Positions 42,845-50,869 are shown, counted from the first letter of the stretch. The stretch: 64,000 nucleotides of DNA from Sinomonas terrae (GCF_022539255.1 NZ_JAKZBV010000001.1:1550001-1614000), one strand, 5' to 3'. A program made the numbers and translations. Notes: generated by a model not told the origin, from the sequence alone.

Positions 42845-44181
42845 CGGGCGTCTCCCGCCAAGGTCGGGGAGGAGACCGCGGCGCGGGCGCCTACCTCTGC
42901 CCAGCCCGGGCCTGCCGGGAACTCCCAGCGCTGCCGGGAGGCCGCGAGGATCTCGGCTCCCGTCCCCGGGCGCTGCGGCGCGACGTACCGGCCGCGCTCG
43001 ATCCGGACGGGCTCCGCGAAGTGCTCGTGGAGGTGGTCGACGTACTCGATCATCCGATTCTCCTGCGTGCCCGAGACCGCGGCAAAGTCGAAGAACGAGA
43101 AGTGCTGGGCGAGCTCGCAGAGCCCCACGCCGCCCGCATGGGGGCAGACTGCAACGCCGAACTGGGCCGCCAAGAGGATGTTCGCGATGTTCTCATTCAC
43201 CCCCGCGACCCGCGTGGCGTCGATTTGGAGGACATCGATGGCGCCCGCCTGCAGGAGCTGCTTCACCACGATCCGGTTCGCCACGGCCTCGCCCGTAGCG
43301 ACCCGGATCGGCGCGACCCCCTTCCGGATGGCGGCGTGGCCGAGGATGTCGTCCGTGCTCGTCGGCTCCTCGATCCAGTAGGGCTCGAACTCGCCGAGCG
43401 CCTTGACCCAGTCGATCGCCTCGGCGACATCCCAGCGCTGGTTCGCGTCGATCCCGATAGGAAGGGCGCCTACTGCCTCCCGAGCGAGCCGCAGGCGCCG
43501 GCGGTCGTCCTCGACGCTCCCGCCGACCTTGAGCTTAATCATGGAGAAGCCGTCGGCGGCCGCTTCCTTGCTGAGCCGGACGAGCTTCTCGTCGCTGTAG
43601 CCGAGCCAGCCGGGCGAGGTCGTGTAGGCGGGGTAGCCGTTCGCCTTCAGCTCCGCGATGCGCTCAGCCTTGCCGTGTTGCCCGGTCCGGAGGAGGTCCA
43701 GGGCGTTGGCGGGGCTGAGGGTGTCGGAAATGTGGGTGAAGTCGACGATGTCGACGATTTCCTCAGGGCTCAGCTCGCTCAGGAGGAGCCAGAGCGGCTT
43801 GCCTTCCCGGCGTGCCCGAAGGTCCCACAGCGCGTTGACGAGCGCACCACAGGCCATGTGGCTCACGCCTTTCTCAGGCCCGAGCCAGCGGAGCTGGGAA
43901 TCGTGGACGAGGCGCCGTGACGCGTCGCCGAGGTCGGCCACGAGCGCGTCGGCGTCGAGACCGGTCAGAAGGCCGGCGTAGGACTCGATGGCCTTGACCA
44001 CGATTTCATTGCCGCGGCCGCCCGTGAAGACGAAGCCGTGGCCCTCCTCGGCGTCGTCAGTTCTGATGACGACGTACGCGGCCGAATAGTCCGGATCGAC
44101 GTTGACGGCATCGGATCCGTCGAGCTCGAGCGAGGTGGGGAAGCGAATGTCCTGAGTCGTGATGGAAGAAATGCGGGCCAT
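42841..44181 (-). CDS. L-fuconate dehydratase-type enolase-superfamily enzyme
   Basis: A 446-residue dehydratase. The N-terminal capping domain has DIRFPTSLELDGSDAVN and YSAAYVVIRTD, characteristic of L-fuconate dehydratase. The barrel supplies the KxK base in IKLKVGG, acidic metal ligands in GIDANQRWD and YWIEEPTS, and the His base in CPHAGGVG. L-fuconate and D-arabinonate share stereochemistry, so either or both may be substrates. First gene of its operon with operator site 4 about 27 bp upstream. Confidence 0.9.
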   Translation of the reverse strand: MARISSITTQDIRFPTSLELDGSDAVNVDPDYSAAYVVIRTDDAEEGHGFVFTGGRGNEIVVKAIESYAGLLTGLDADALVADLGDASRRLVHDSQLRWLGPEKGVSHMACGALVNALWDLRARREGKPLWLLLSELSPEEIVDIVDFTHISDTLSPANALDLLRTGQHGKAERIAELKANGYPAYTTSPGWLGYSDEKLVRLSKEAAADGFSMIKLKVGGSVEDDRRRLRLAREAVGALPIGIDANQRWDVAEAIDWVKALGEFEPYWIEEPTSTDDILGHAAIRKGVAPIRVATGEAVANRIVVKQLLQAGAIDVLQIDATRVAGVNENIANILLAAQFGVAVCPHAGGVGLCELAQHFSFFDFAAVSGTQENRMIEYVDHLHEHFAEPVRIERGRYVAPQRPGTGAEILAASRQRWEFPAGPGWAEVGARAAVSSPTLAGDAR

Positions 44182-44207
44182 GGGACTCTCTCGTCGTCGA
44201 AGTGGTG

Positions 44208-44219
44208 ATCCTATACGAT
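44208..44219. promoter_or_regulatory. Candidate GntR operator, site 4
   Basis: ATCCTATACGAT, one mismatch from the perfect palindrome at 32273 and 38645, upstream of the fuconate-type dehydratase operon. Confidence 0.65.
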
Positions 44220-44257
44220 ATAGAGGAGCGTACCGGAGGGTCGCGCCCGTTCATTTA

Positions 44258-44293
44258 CGCATTCATGTACGCGTCTCCGCATTCATGTACGCG
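44258..44293. repeat. 16-bp direct repeats, 20-bp period
   Basis: CGCATTCATGTACGCG occurs exactly at 44258-44273 and 44278-44293, with a degenerate partial copy just before. They lie 28 bp before the cyclase-like gene and could be operators or a chance duplication. Confidence 0.7.
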
Positions 44294-44320
44294 CCGGTCG
44301 AGGGTGGCTAGCCTGTCGGT

Positions 44321-45388
44321 ATGGTCGTCTCCGACTCCATTCTGGATTGGCTCGTCGAATCAGACCCCGCGTTGCGCTGGCAAGTGGAACGCGACCTCGT
44401 GCGTTCGCCTGAACACGTGTGGGAGGCGACCCGGAGCCGCGTTTCGAGCGAAGGGCTCGGTGCCCGCCTCCTCGCCCTGCAGGAGCCGGACGGCCAGTGG
44501 GCGGGAGGATCGTACTTTCCGGGCGACTTCGACTTCAACGGTCCGGAAGCCGCCGAGGGTGCTGGCCAGCCTTGGACGGCGACGACCTGGGCGCTCAACT
44601 CACTCCGCGAGTGGGGGCTCGACGCGACAGCGCTCGAGGGAACCGCACAGCTCCTCGCGGCGAACAGCCGCTGGGACTATGGCAACCTCCCGTATTGGGG
44701 CGGCGAGGTCGACTGCTGCATCAACGCCTACACCCTCGCCAACGGGGCGTGGCTCGGCGCCGACGTCTCCGGCATCGCCCAGTGGTTCCTCGACCACAGG
44801 ATGGACGACGGCGGGTGGAACTGCGAGTGGGTCACCGGATCGACGCGCTCCTCGTTCCACTCGACGCTCAACACACTCCGCGGCCTCCTTTATTACGAGG
44901 CTGCGTCTTACGCGCCTGGGTATTACGCGCCTGCGTATTACGAGGCTGCATGTTACGAGGCTGCGACGGGCGGCGGCACTGCGGAGACCGGCAGGAGGGG
45001 CGAGCTCCGGAGCGCCCGCAAAGCGGGGGAGGAGTATCTGCTCGAGCGCCACCTGCTCCGGACGCTCAGGACCGGCCAGATCGTCGGTCCTTGGGCGACC
45101 AGCTTCGCGTATCCGTTTCGTTGGCAGTACAACGCGCTGCGCGCGCTGGACTACTTCAGGTGCGCCGCGCTCCAGGACGCCATCCCGGCGGATGACCGCC
45201 TCAAGGAGGCTGCCGCCGTCGTCCGCGCAGCCCGCCGTGAGGACGGCAAGTGGCTCCAAGGCAAGGTCCTTCCCGGGCGTGTCTGGTTCGACGTGGACGT
45301 GCCGGAGGGCCAGCCGTCGAAGTGGCTCACGTTCTACGGCACGCGGGTCCTGCAGTGGCTGGACGGCGCTGAATGGTTGGATGGTTGA
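44321..45388 (+). CDS. Squalene-cyclase-like (alpha,alpha)-barrel protein
   Basis: A 355-residue protein with repeated segments of the terpenoid-cyclase/prenyltransferase toroid type: LLALQEPDGQWAGG, FLDHRMDDGGWN and a later RREDGKWLQGK. Such proteins are annotated as squalene cyclase in actinobacteria, but this one is half the length of a true cyclase and I see no DxDD motif, so the enzymatic role is doubtful. Residues 191-215 are a Tyr/Ala-rich insert encoded by a 15-bp tandem repeat, and the C-terminal WLDGAEWLDG lies within another repeat that runs past the stop. Confidence 0.7.
   Translation: MVVSDSILDWLVESDPALRWQVERDLVRSPEHVWEATRSRVSSEGLGARLLALQEPDGQWAGGSYFPGDFDFNGPEAAEGAGQPWTATTWALNSLREWGLDATALEGTAQLLAANSRWDYGNLPYWGGEVDCCINAYTLANGAWLGADVSGIAQWFLDHRMDDGGWNCEWVTGSTRSSFHSTLNTLRGLLYYEAASYAPGYYAPAYYEAACYEAATGGGTAETGRRGELRSARKAGEEYLLERHLLRTLRTGQIVGPWATSFAYPFRWQYNALRALDYFRCAALQDAIPADDRLKEAAAVVRAARREDGKWLQGKVLPGRVWFDVDVPEGQPSKWLTFYGTRVLQWLDGAEWLDG
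44891..44965. repeat. 15-bp tandem repeat inside the cyclase-like gene
   Basis: Five units start at 44891, 44906, 44921, 44936 and 44951; the type unit is TATTACGAGGCTGCG. They encode a five-residue repeat of the Y-Y-(E/A)-(A/P)-A kind and keep the frame. Confidence 0.92.
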
Positions 45389-45466
45389 GTGGCTAGACGG
45401 CGCTGAATGGTTGGATGGCTGAGTGGTTGGATGGCTGAGTCGTTGGACGGCTGAATGGCCGGACGG
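45357..45466. repeat. 34-bp and 16-bp repeats across the cyclase-like stop
   Basis: Two 34-bp copies (45357-45390 and 45391-45424) carry GGACGGCGCTGAATGGTTGG or near; then 16-bp partial copies start at 45425 and 45441. The first copy contains the final codons and the TGA of the cyclase-like gene; the rest fills the gap up to the AraC gene. Confidence 0.88.
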
Positions 45467-45468
45467 GC

Positions 45469-46437
45469 TCAGACCCTCCGCGCCCTGTAGCCCGTGGGCG
45501 ACTCCCCGAAAGCCGCCCGGAAGATGCGGCTGAAGTGTGCCGAGTCGAGGAAGCCCCAACGGGCGGCGATTACGGTCACGGGACGATCGGCGAGCACGGG
45601 ATCTCGGAGGTCGCGCCGACACCGCTCGAGGCGCCGCTCGCGGATCGACGCGGCAACGGTTGTTCCGAGCTCTCGGAACAGGTCGTGCAGATGTCGGGTG
45701 GAGATGTAGTGGGCTGCGGCGATTGAGCCGGGGGAGAGCTCGGGGTCGCCGAGGTGGGATTCGATGAAGTCATGGACCCGGGCGAGGAGGATCTGATGCG
45801 GATCGCGTGAGGCCGAGACCCGAGCGTCGAGCTCACTGTTGAACAGCGTGGTCACGAGGTCGAGCGCGTTGTGGACGAGCCGAGCGCCGTTGGGCCCCGC
45901 GATCGCGTCGAGGTTCTCGGCGAGACGGATGAGGAACGGGCTCACGAGCTGGCCGAGACCGCTCGAGCCGCTGATCGCGGTCGCCGTCACCTGGGCCATG
46001 GCCTCGGCCGGAAGGTCGAGGGCGGAGTGCGGGAACATGAGCACGAGCGAGCGGAAGTCGCCGTCGAACGCGAGCGTGTAGGGCCGGTCGGTCGAGTACA
46101 CGGCGAGGTCGCCCGGCTGCAGGACTGCCTCTCTGCCGTCCTGCAGGAGCAAGCCCGTTCCGGCCAGCTGGATCCCGAGCTTGAAGTACTTGAGGTTCGA
46201 CGAGGCGACGAGTTCCTCGGTGCGGTGTACGGCGTGCCCGCTCGCGTCGACCTCGATCATGGCGAGGTCGTCGGGCAGGAGCCGCTTGCCTCGAATCGTC
46301 CCTCGGAAGCCCGCTGGCCTGTCGACGGTGACCTTGAGCGGTACGAAGGATTCCGACGTCGCGCGGCGCCAGGTGTCGACGTCGTGTGCGACGGCGAGGT
46401 CGAGGGCCGGCGTCATTGCCGGCGTGAGTGGGGTCAT
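45469..46437 (-). CDS. AraC family regulator (FeaR/NphR-like)
   Basis: A 322-residue regulator. The N-terminal AraC-binding-like domain includes FKLGIQLAGTGLLLQDGRE and PGDLAVYSTDRPYTLAF; the C-terminal double helix-turn-helix includes SIAAAHYISTRHLHDLF and WGFLDSAHFSRIFRAAFGESP. The domain type matches FeaR, which controls an amine oxidase in E. coli, and here an amine oxidase lies 1 kb away. GGGAGGA precedes the ATG. A shift to the in-frame ATG seven codons later is possible. Confidence 0.88.
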   Translation of the reverse strand: MTPLTPAMTPALDLAVAHDVDTWRRATSESFVPLKVTVDRPAGFRGTIRGKRLLPDDLAMIEVDASGHAVHRTEELVASSNLKYFKLGIQLAGTGLLLQDGREAVLQPGDLAVYSTDRPYTLAFDGDFRSLVLMFPHSALDLPAEAMAQVTATAISGSSGLGQLVSPFLIRLAENLDAIAGPNGARLVHNALDLVTTLFNSELDARVSASRDPHQILLARVHDFIESHLGDPELSPGSIAAAHYISTRHLHDLFRELGTTVAASIRERRLERCRRDLRDPVLADRPVTVIAARWGFLDSAHFSRIFRAAFGESPTGYRARRV

Positions 46438-46449
46438 CCTGGTCCTCCC

Positions 46450-46513
46450 TTAGATGATGGCGCCCTTAGATGATGGCGCCCTTAGATGATGGCGTCCTTA
46501 GATGAGGGCGTCG
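46450..46513. repeat. 16-bp repeat copying the tetR 3' end
   Basis: Four copies of TTAGATGATGGCGCCC or close variants start at 46450, 46466, 46482 and 46498. The last one is the real 3' end of the tetR gene (ALI-stop); the other three are extra copies beyond the stop, each keeping a stop codon. Confidence 0.93.
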
Positions 46514-47070
46514 AGAAGCGTGTCGAGCTGGGCGATGAGCTTGTCGGGTGAGTGATGCGCGGGGGAGAGGGTGGCCGTGATCTGTGCCCCGAGCACGAGA
46601 TCCATCACGGCTCCGAGGGCATTCTCGAGGTCGTTGCCTCGGTAGCCGGCACTGATGAGCAGTTGGCCCAGCGAGGCTCGCCATTGCTCCATCGACCGAT
46701 CGTGTACAGCGGCCTTCGCCGGGTCCTGGAGCGCCTTCTGCCAGAAGGCGATCGCGACCCGCGCCTCGTTGAGCCGCTCGTCGTCGAGGGGCAGGATCTC
46801 GTGGCAGTAGGCGCGGACGGCGTCCCGGCCGGAGCGCCCCGAGGTGGCTTCTTCCATGCGCCGATTGGTCTGGGCGAAGATGTGCTCGAACGCGAAGTCC
46901 AGCAGTCGATCCTTGGTGGGGAAGTAGGGCTTGAGGGCGCCGTTCGCGAAGCCGGCCTCGGCCGCGATGTCCCGCATCGTGGCTCCGTCGAGCCCCTTCT
47001 CGGCGATGATCCGCCAGGTCGCGTCCACGAGCTCCACTCGGCGCTGGTCATGGTCCACGATCTTGGGCAT
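46498..47070 (-). CDS. TetR family regulator
   Basis: A 190-residue repressor with helix-turn-helix GATMRDIAAEAGFANGALKPYF in the first 55 residues and a C-terminal ligand domain of the BetI-like type (LPLDDERLNEARVAIAFW). ATG at 47070 is chosen because homology starts at KIVDHDQRR. Divergent from the copper amine oxidase gene, with a 108-bp intergenic space that contains a bracketing inverted repeat, so it probably represses the amine oxidase operon. Confidence 0.9.
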   Translation of the reverse strand: MPKIVDHDQRRVELVDATWRIIAEKGLDGATMRDIAAEAGFANGALKPYFPTKDRLLDFAFEHIFAQTNRRMEEATSGRSGRDAVRAYCHEILPLDDERLNEARVAIAFWQKALQDPAKAAVHDRSMEQWRASLGQLLISAGYRGNDLENALGAVMDLVLGAQITATLSPAHHSPDKLIAQLDTLLDALI

Positions 47071-47095
47071 CGGTCTGCGGCACCTTCCCGACATC

Positions 47096-47157
47096 TTTTT
47101 TCTACAGCTGTTGTGATTCACCTTACAGGCGCTTACTGTCTACGTCTATAGAAAAAA
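47096..47157. promoter_or_regulatory. Amine oxidase promoter framed by a 9-bp inverted repeat
   Basis: TTTTTTCTA at 47096-47104 and its complement TAGAAAAAA at 47149-47157 are 44 bp apart. Between them, TTGTGA (47111-47116) and TACTGT (47134-47139) with a 17-bp spacer form a fair sigma-70-like promoter reading toward the amine oxidase gene. A looping or two-site operator for the adjacent TetR is my inference. Confidence 0.5.
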
Positions 47158-47178
47158 CCGTTTCTCCCCGGAGGCACC

Positions 47179-49194
47179 ATGAGCACTGAGACGACGACGT
47201 CCACAACCGACCAGGCCGCACACCAGGGCCAGCACGCTTGCCACAGCGCGGCAGAGGAAGCGACGGAAGGCGGTGCCTACGGCCTCACTACGGCAGCCGA
47301 GATCACGGCAGTCCGCGAAATCCTTGCCGAGGCCGGGCGCTGGAACGAGGGGACTCGTGTTGCGTACCTCGGGCTCGTCGACCCGCCCCGGGGGACTGCC
47401 GTTGATGATCCCGTGGAGCGCCGCTTCCGGGCGTTCCTCCACGACACCTCCGGCGCCCGGCCGCACGACGTCGTCGTCTCCGTGACGCACCGCGGCCTCG
47501 TCTCCGACGTCGAGCTCGACACGTCCATCATGGGCGAGCTGCCCGTCCTCGAGGAGGAGTTCGAGGCAGTCGAGGAGATCCTGAACGGGGACGAGCGCTG
47601 GCTTGCCGCACTCGCTGCCCGAGACCTCGACGTCGCGAAGGTCCGTGTCGCGCCCCTCTCTGCCGGCGTCTTCGAGTACCCCGAGGAGAAGGGCCGGCGG
47701 ATCCTGCGCGGACTCGCGTTCGTCCAGGAGTTCCCGGAGGACCTGCCGTGGGCGCACCCGGTCGACGGGCTCGTCGCCTACGTCGACATCGTCAACCGCA
47801 CGGTGGACCAGGTCCTCGACTTCGGGCCGGTTCCCATTCCGGCGGAGCACGGGAACTTCACCGATCCCGAGCTCACCGGCCCGCTGCGCACGAGCCAGAA
47901 GCCGATCGAGATCACCCAGCCCGAGGGCCCGAGCTTCACCGTCACCGACGGCAACCACGTCGAGTGGGAGAAGTGGAGCCTCGACATCGGCTTCGACGTC
48001 CGCGAGGGACTGGTGCTGCACAACATCGCGTTCGACGACGACGCGTCAGACACCCCGCGCAAGGCGGGCACCGCGCGTCGTCGCCGGATTCTGGACCGCG
48101 CCTCGATCGCCGAGATGGTGGTGCCCTACGGCGACCCCTCGCCAGTGCGCTCATGGCAGAACTACTTCGACACGGGAGAGTACCTCGTGGGCCAGTACGC
48201 CAACTCCCTCGAGCTCGGCTGCGACTGCCTGGGCGAGATCACGTACCTCAGCCCGGTCGTGAGCGACGCGTTCGGCAACCCGCGCACGATCCGCAACGGA
48301 ATCTGCATGCACGAGGAGGACTGGTCGATCCTCGCCAAGCACTCGGACCTGTGGGCAGGTGTCAACTACGTGCGCCGCAACCGACGGCTCGTGATCAGCT
48401 TCTTCACGACGATCGGCAACTACGACTACGGCTTCTACTGGTACCTGCACCTCGACGGCACCATCGAGTTCGAGGCAAAGGCAACCGGCGTCGTCTTCAC
48501 GAGCGCCTACCCCGGCAAGGGGTACGAATACGCCTCCGAGATGGCCCCGGGCCTGGGCGCGCCCTTCCACCAGCACCTCTTCAGCGCGCGTCTGGACTTC
48601 GCGCTCGACGGCGGCCCGAACCGCGTCGAGGAGGAGGACGTCGTCCGCGTTCCTGTGGGCCCCGGCAACGAGCGCGGCAACGCGTTCACGCGCAAGCGCA
48701 CCGTGATCAGGAGCGAGTCCGAGGGCGCCCGGACTGCGGACATGGCCGCGGGCCGAACCTGGATCGTCTCGAACCCGGACTCACTCAACCGGCTCGGTGA
48801 GCCCGTGGGCTACAAGCTCCACCCGCAGGGGCAGCCCACGCTGCTCGCCGACCCGTCGTCGTCGGTCGCGAAGCGCGCCGCCTTCGCCACCAAGGAGCTG
48901 TGGGTCACGGCGTATGACGAGGCCGAGCGCTACCCGACCGGAGACTTCGTCAACCAGCACTCCGGCGGCGCGGGCCTGCCGGCGTTCCAAGCCCAGGACC
49001 GTGAGCTCGACGGCGCGCAGCTCGTCGTGTGGCACACGTTCGGCCTCACGCACTTCCCGCGCACCGAGGACTGGCCCATCATGCCCGTCGACCATGTGGG
49101 GTTCCGCCTCCGGCCCGAGGGGTTCTTCGACCGCAGCCCGGTCCTCGACGTCCCGCCCACGGCTCCCCGCGAGGGTGGCCACTGCCACTCCTAG
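47179..49194 (+). CDS. Copper-containing primary amine oxidase
   Basis: A 671-residue TPQ-dependent oxidase converting primary amines (tyramine, phenethylamine, histamine) to aldehydes, ammonia and hydrogen peroxide. The cofactor precursor is Tyr415 in GNYDYGFYW. Copper ligands are His464 and His466 (HQH) and probably His625 (LTHFPRTEDW). There is no signal peptide, as in the Arthrobacter globiformis enzymes. GGAGG lies four bases before ATG. Hairpin and amine permease follow, so uptake and oxidation are linked. Confidence 0.95.
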   Translation: MSTETTTSTTDQAAHQGQHACHSAAEEATEGGAYGLTTAAEITAVREILAEAGRWNEGTRVAYLGLVDPPRGTAVDDPVERRFRAFLHDTSGARPHDVVVSVTHRGLVSDVELDTSIMGELPVLEEEFEAVEEILNGDERWLAALAARDLDVAKVRVAPLSAGVFEYPEEKGRRILRGLAFVQEFPEDLPWAHPVDGLVAYVDIVNRTVDQVLDFGPVPIPAEHGNFTDPELTGPLRTSQKPIEITQPEGPSFTVTDGNHVEWEKWSLDIGFDVREGLVLHNIAFDDDASDTPRKAGTARRRRILDRASIAEMVVPYGDPSPVRSWQNYFDTGEYLVGQYANSLELGCDCLGEITYLSPVVSDAFGNPRTIRNGICMHEEDWSILAKHSDLWAGVNYVRRNRRLVISFFTTIGNYDYGFYWYLHLDGTIEFEAKATGVVFTSAYPGKGYEYASEMAPGLGAPFHQHLFSARLDFALDGGPNRVEEEDVVRVPVGPGNERGNAFTRKRTVIRSESEGARTADMAAGRTWIVSNPDSLNRLGEPVGYKLHPQGQPTLLADPSSSVAKRAAFATKELWVTAYDEAERYPTGDFVNQHSGGAGLPAFQAQDRELDGAQLVVWHTFGLTHFPRTEDWPIMPVDHVGFRLRPEGFFDRSPVLDVPPTAPREGGHCHS

Positions 49195-49268
49195 TCGCTG
49201 CTTGATCCCACGCGCAAGCCTCGCTTCCGAGGACAAGAAGCGTTCGCTGTGGGACAAGTCACTCGGTA

Positions 49269-49300
49269 TGCGGCCGCAGCACGATGGTGCTGTGGCCGCA
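49269..49300 (+). terminator. Hairpin with T run after the amine oxidase gene
   Basis: A 14-bp stem (TGCGGCCGCAGCAC with GTGCTGTGGCCGCA, one G-U pair) with a GATG loop; a short T run (ATTTTT) follows 14 bases later. It would end or attenuate transcription before the permease gene. Confidence 0.7.
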
Positions 49301-49335
49301 GCCGCATCCTACGATTTTTGAGACTGGAGAATCCC

Positions 49336-50862
49336 ATGAGCATCGAGACGAGCTCGCCCCGCCCGGGCTCACACAGCACAGCGGGGAGCACGCAGACCGT
49401 GACACACGCAAAGGAGCGCAGGCTCGGTGTGGCATCCGTGACCATGATGATCATCGCCGCGTCGGCACCGCTTACTGTCCTGGCCGGCGGCGTGACGACC
49501 ACCTTTGCCGTGACCGGGCTCCTCGGCGTGCCCCTGTCCTTCCTCATCCTCGGCGCCGTGCTGGCCATCTTCGCGGTCGGATATGCGGCGATGAGCCGTC
49601 ACGTCACGAACGCCGGCGCCTTCTACGCGTACGTCGCCCAGGGCATCTCCCGCCCGGCAGGGGTGGGCGGGTCCCTCGTGGCCCTCATGTCGTACAACCT
49701 CATGCAGGTCGGCATCTACGGACTCTTCGGCTTCACGGTCTCATCGCTCCTGTCCTCGCGGTTCGGCCTCAACGTCCCGTGGTGGATCCCGGTGATCATC
49801 TGCATCGCCGTCGTCGCAGTGCTCGGCGTGAACCGAGTGGACCTTTCGGCCAAAGTCCTGGGTGGCCTCGTGGCGCTCGAGTTCCTCGTCGTCATTGTCT
49901 ACGACGTCGTCTCGTTCGCCGTCGCCCCCGAGGGCGTCACGGCGGCCCCCCTTTCACCCGCGAGCCTCTTCCTCCCCGGCGTCGGCGCCGTGCTCTCGTT
50001 CGGCATCGCGGCGTTCATGGGCTTCGAATCCGCCGCGATCTACAGCGAGGAGGCCAAGGACCCGCACCGCACCATCCCTCGCGCGACCTACACCGCCGTC
50101 GCCGTCATCGCCGTCTTCTACGCCGTGTCCTCGTGGGCCATGGCGGTCGGAACCGGACCCTCACAGCTCTTCGATGCGGCAGGCAAGCAGGGGCCGGACC
50201 TCGTCTTCACGTTCCTCTCGGGCCACGTCGGCCAGCTCATTGCGGAGACTGCACAGGTGCTGTTCTGCACGAGCCTCTTCGCGGCCCTCGTCAGCTTCCA
50301 CAATGCCGTGGCGCGCTACTTCTTCTCCCTCGGCCGCGAGCGTGTGATCCCCGCATGGCTCGAGGCGACGAGCCGCCATGGCGCGCCCAAGGCCGGCTCG
50401 CTCGTGCAGACGGGCATCGCCGTCCTCGTGACCGTCGGCTTCGCAATCGCCGGCAACGGCGCAGATCCGCTCTATCCCGTGCTCACGATGTTCACGTGGC
50501 TCACGAACGCCGGCGCGATGGGCCTCGTGCTGCTCATGGCGATCGTTTCTGCCGCCGTCATCGGCTTCTTCCGGCGCCGCCGCCACTTGGCGCAGGGCCT
50601 CTGGTCCGCCGTCGTTGCGCCTGCGATAGGCGCCGTAGCGCTCGCGGTCGTGTTCGGACTCATCGTCGCGAACTTCGACGTGCTGCTCGGCCAGACTGAG
50701 TCCAGCCCGGTCAGCTTCATCCTGCCAGCCCTCATCATCGTCCCCGGCGTAGTGGGGATCTTCTGGGCCCTCCGCCTGCGAAAGGCGAAGCCAGCCCTCT
50801 ACCAGCGCATCGGGCACGGCGAGGAAGGCGCGAAGACGCACCATCTCGGCGAGGACGACTAG
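49336..50862 (+). CDS. APC family amino acid/amine permease
   Basis: A 508-residue permease with about twelve helices. The first reads VTMMIIAASAPLTVLAGGVTTTF and the next blocks are MSRHVTNAGAFYAYV and AAFMGFESAAIYSEEAKDP, typical of the APC superfamily. Placement after the amine oxidase suggests uptake of an aromatic or aliphatic amine. ATG at 49336 follows a GGAG element; the longer frame before it overlaps the terminator hairpin and is unlikely. Confidence 0.9.
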   Translation: MSIETSSPRPGSHSTAGSTQTVTHAKERRLGVASVTMMIIAASAPLTVLAGGVTTTFAVTGLLGVPLSFLILGAVLAIFAVGYAAMSRHVTNAGAFYAYVAQGISRPAGVGGSLVALMSYNLMQVGIYGLFGFTVSSLLSSRFGLNVPWWIPVIICIAVVAVLGVNRVDLSAKVLGGLVALEFLVVIVYDVVSFAVAPEGVTAAPLSPASLFLPGVGAVLSFGIAAFMGFESAAIYSEEAKDPHRTIPRATYTAVAVIAVFYAVSSWAMAVGTGPSQLFDAAGKQGPDLVFTFLSGHVGQLIAETAQVLFCTSLFAALVSFHNAVARYFFSLGRERVIPAWLEATSRHGAPKAGSLVQTGIAVLVTVGFAIAGNGADPLYPVLTMFTWLTNAGAMGLVLLMAIVSAAVIGFFRRRRHLAQGLWSAVVAPAIGAVALAVVFGLIVANFDVLLGQTESSPVSFILPALIIVPGVVGIFWALRLRKAKPALYQRIGHGEEGAKTHHLGEDD

Positions 50863-50869
50863 CTTCCCT

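Noticed and set aside
41150..43381. A 743-codon plus-strand frame opposite the aldehyde dehydrogenase and dehydratase genes.
   Set aside because: Antisense shadow; minus-strand products have catalytic residues and coupled starts.
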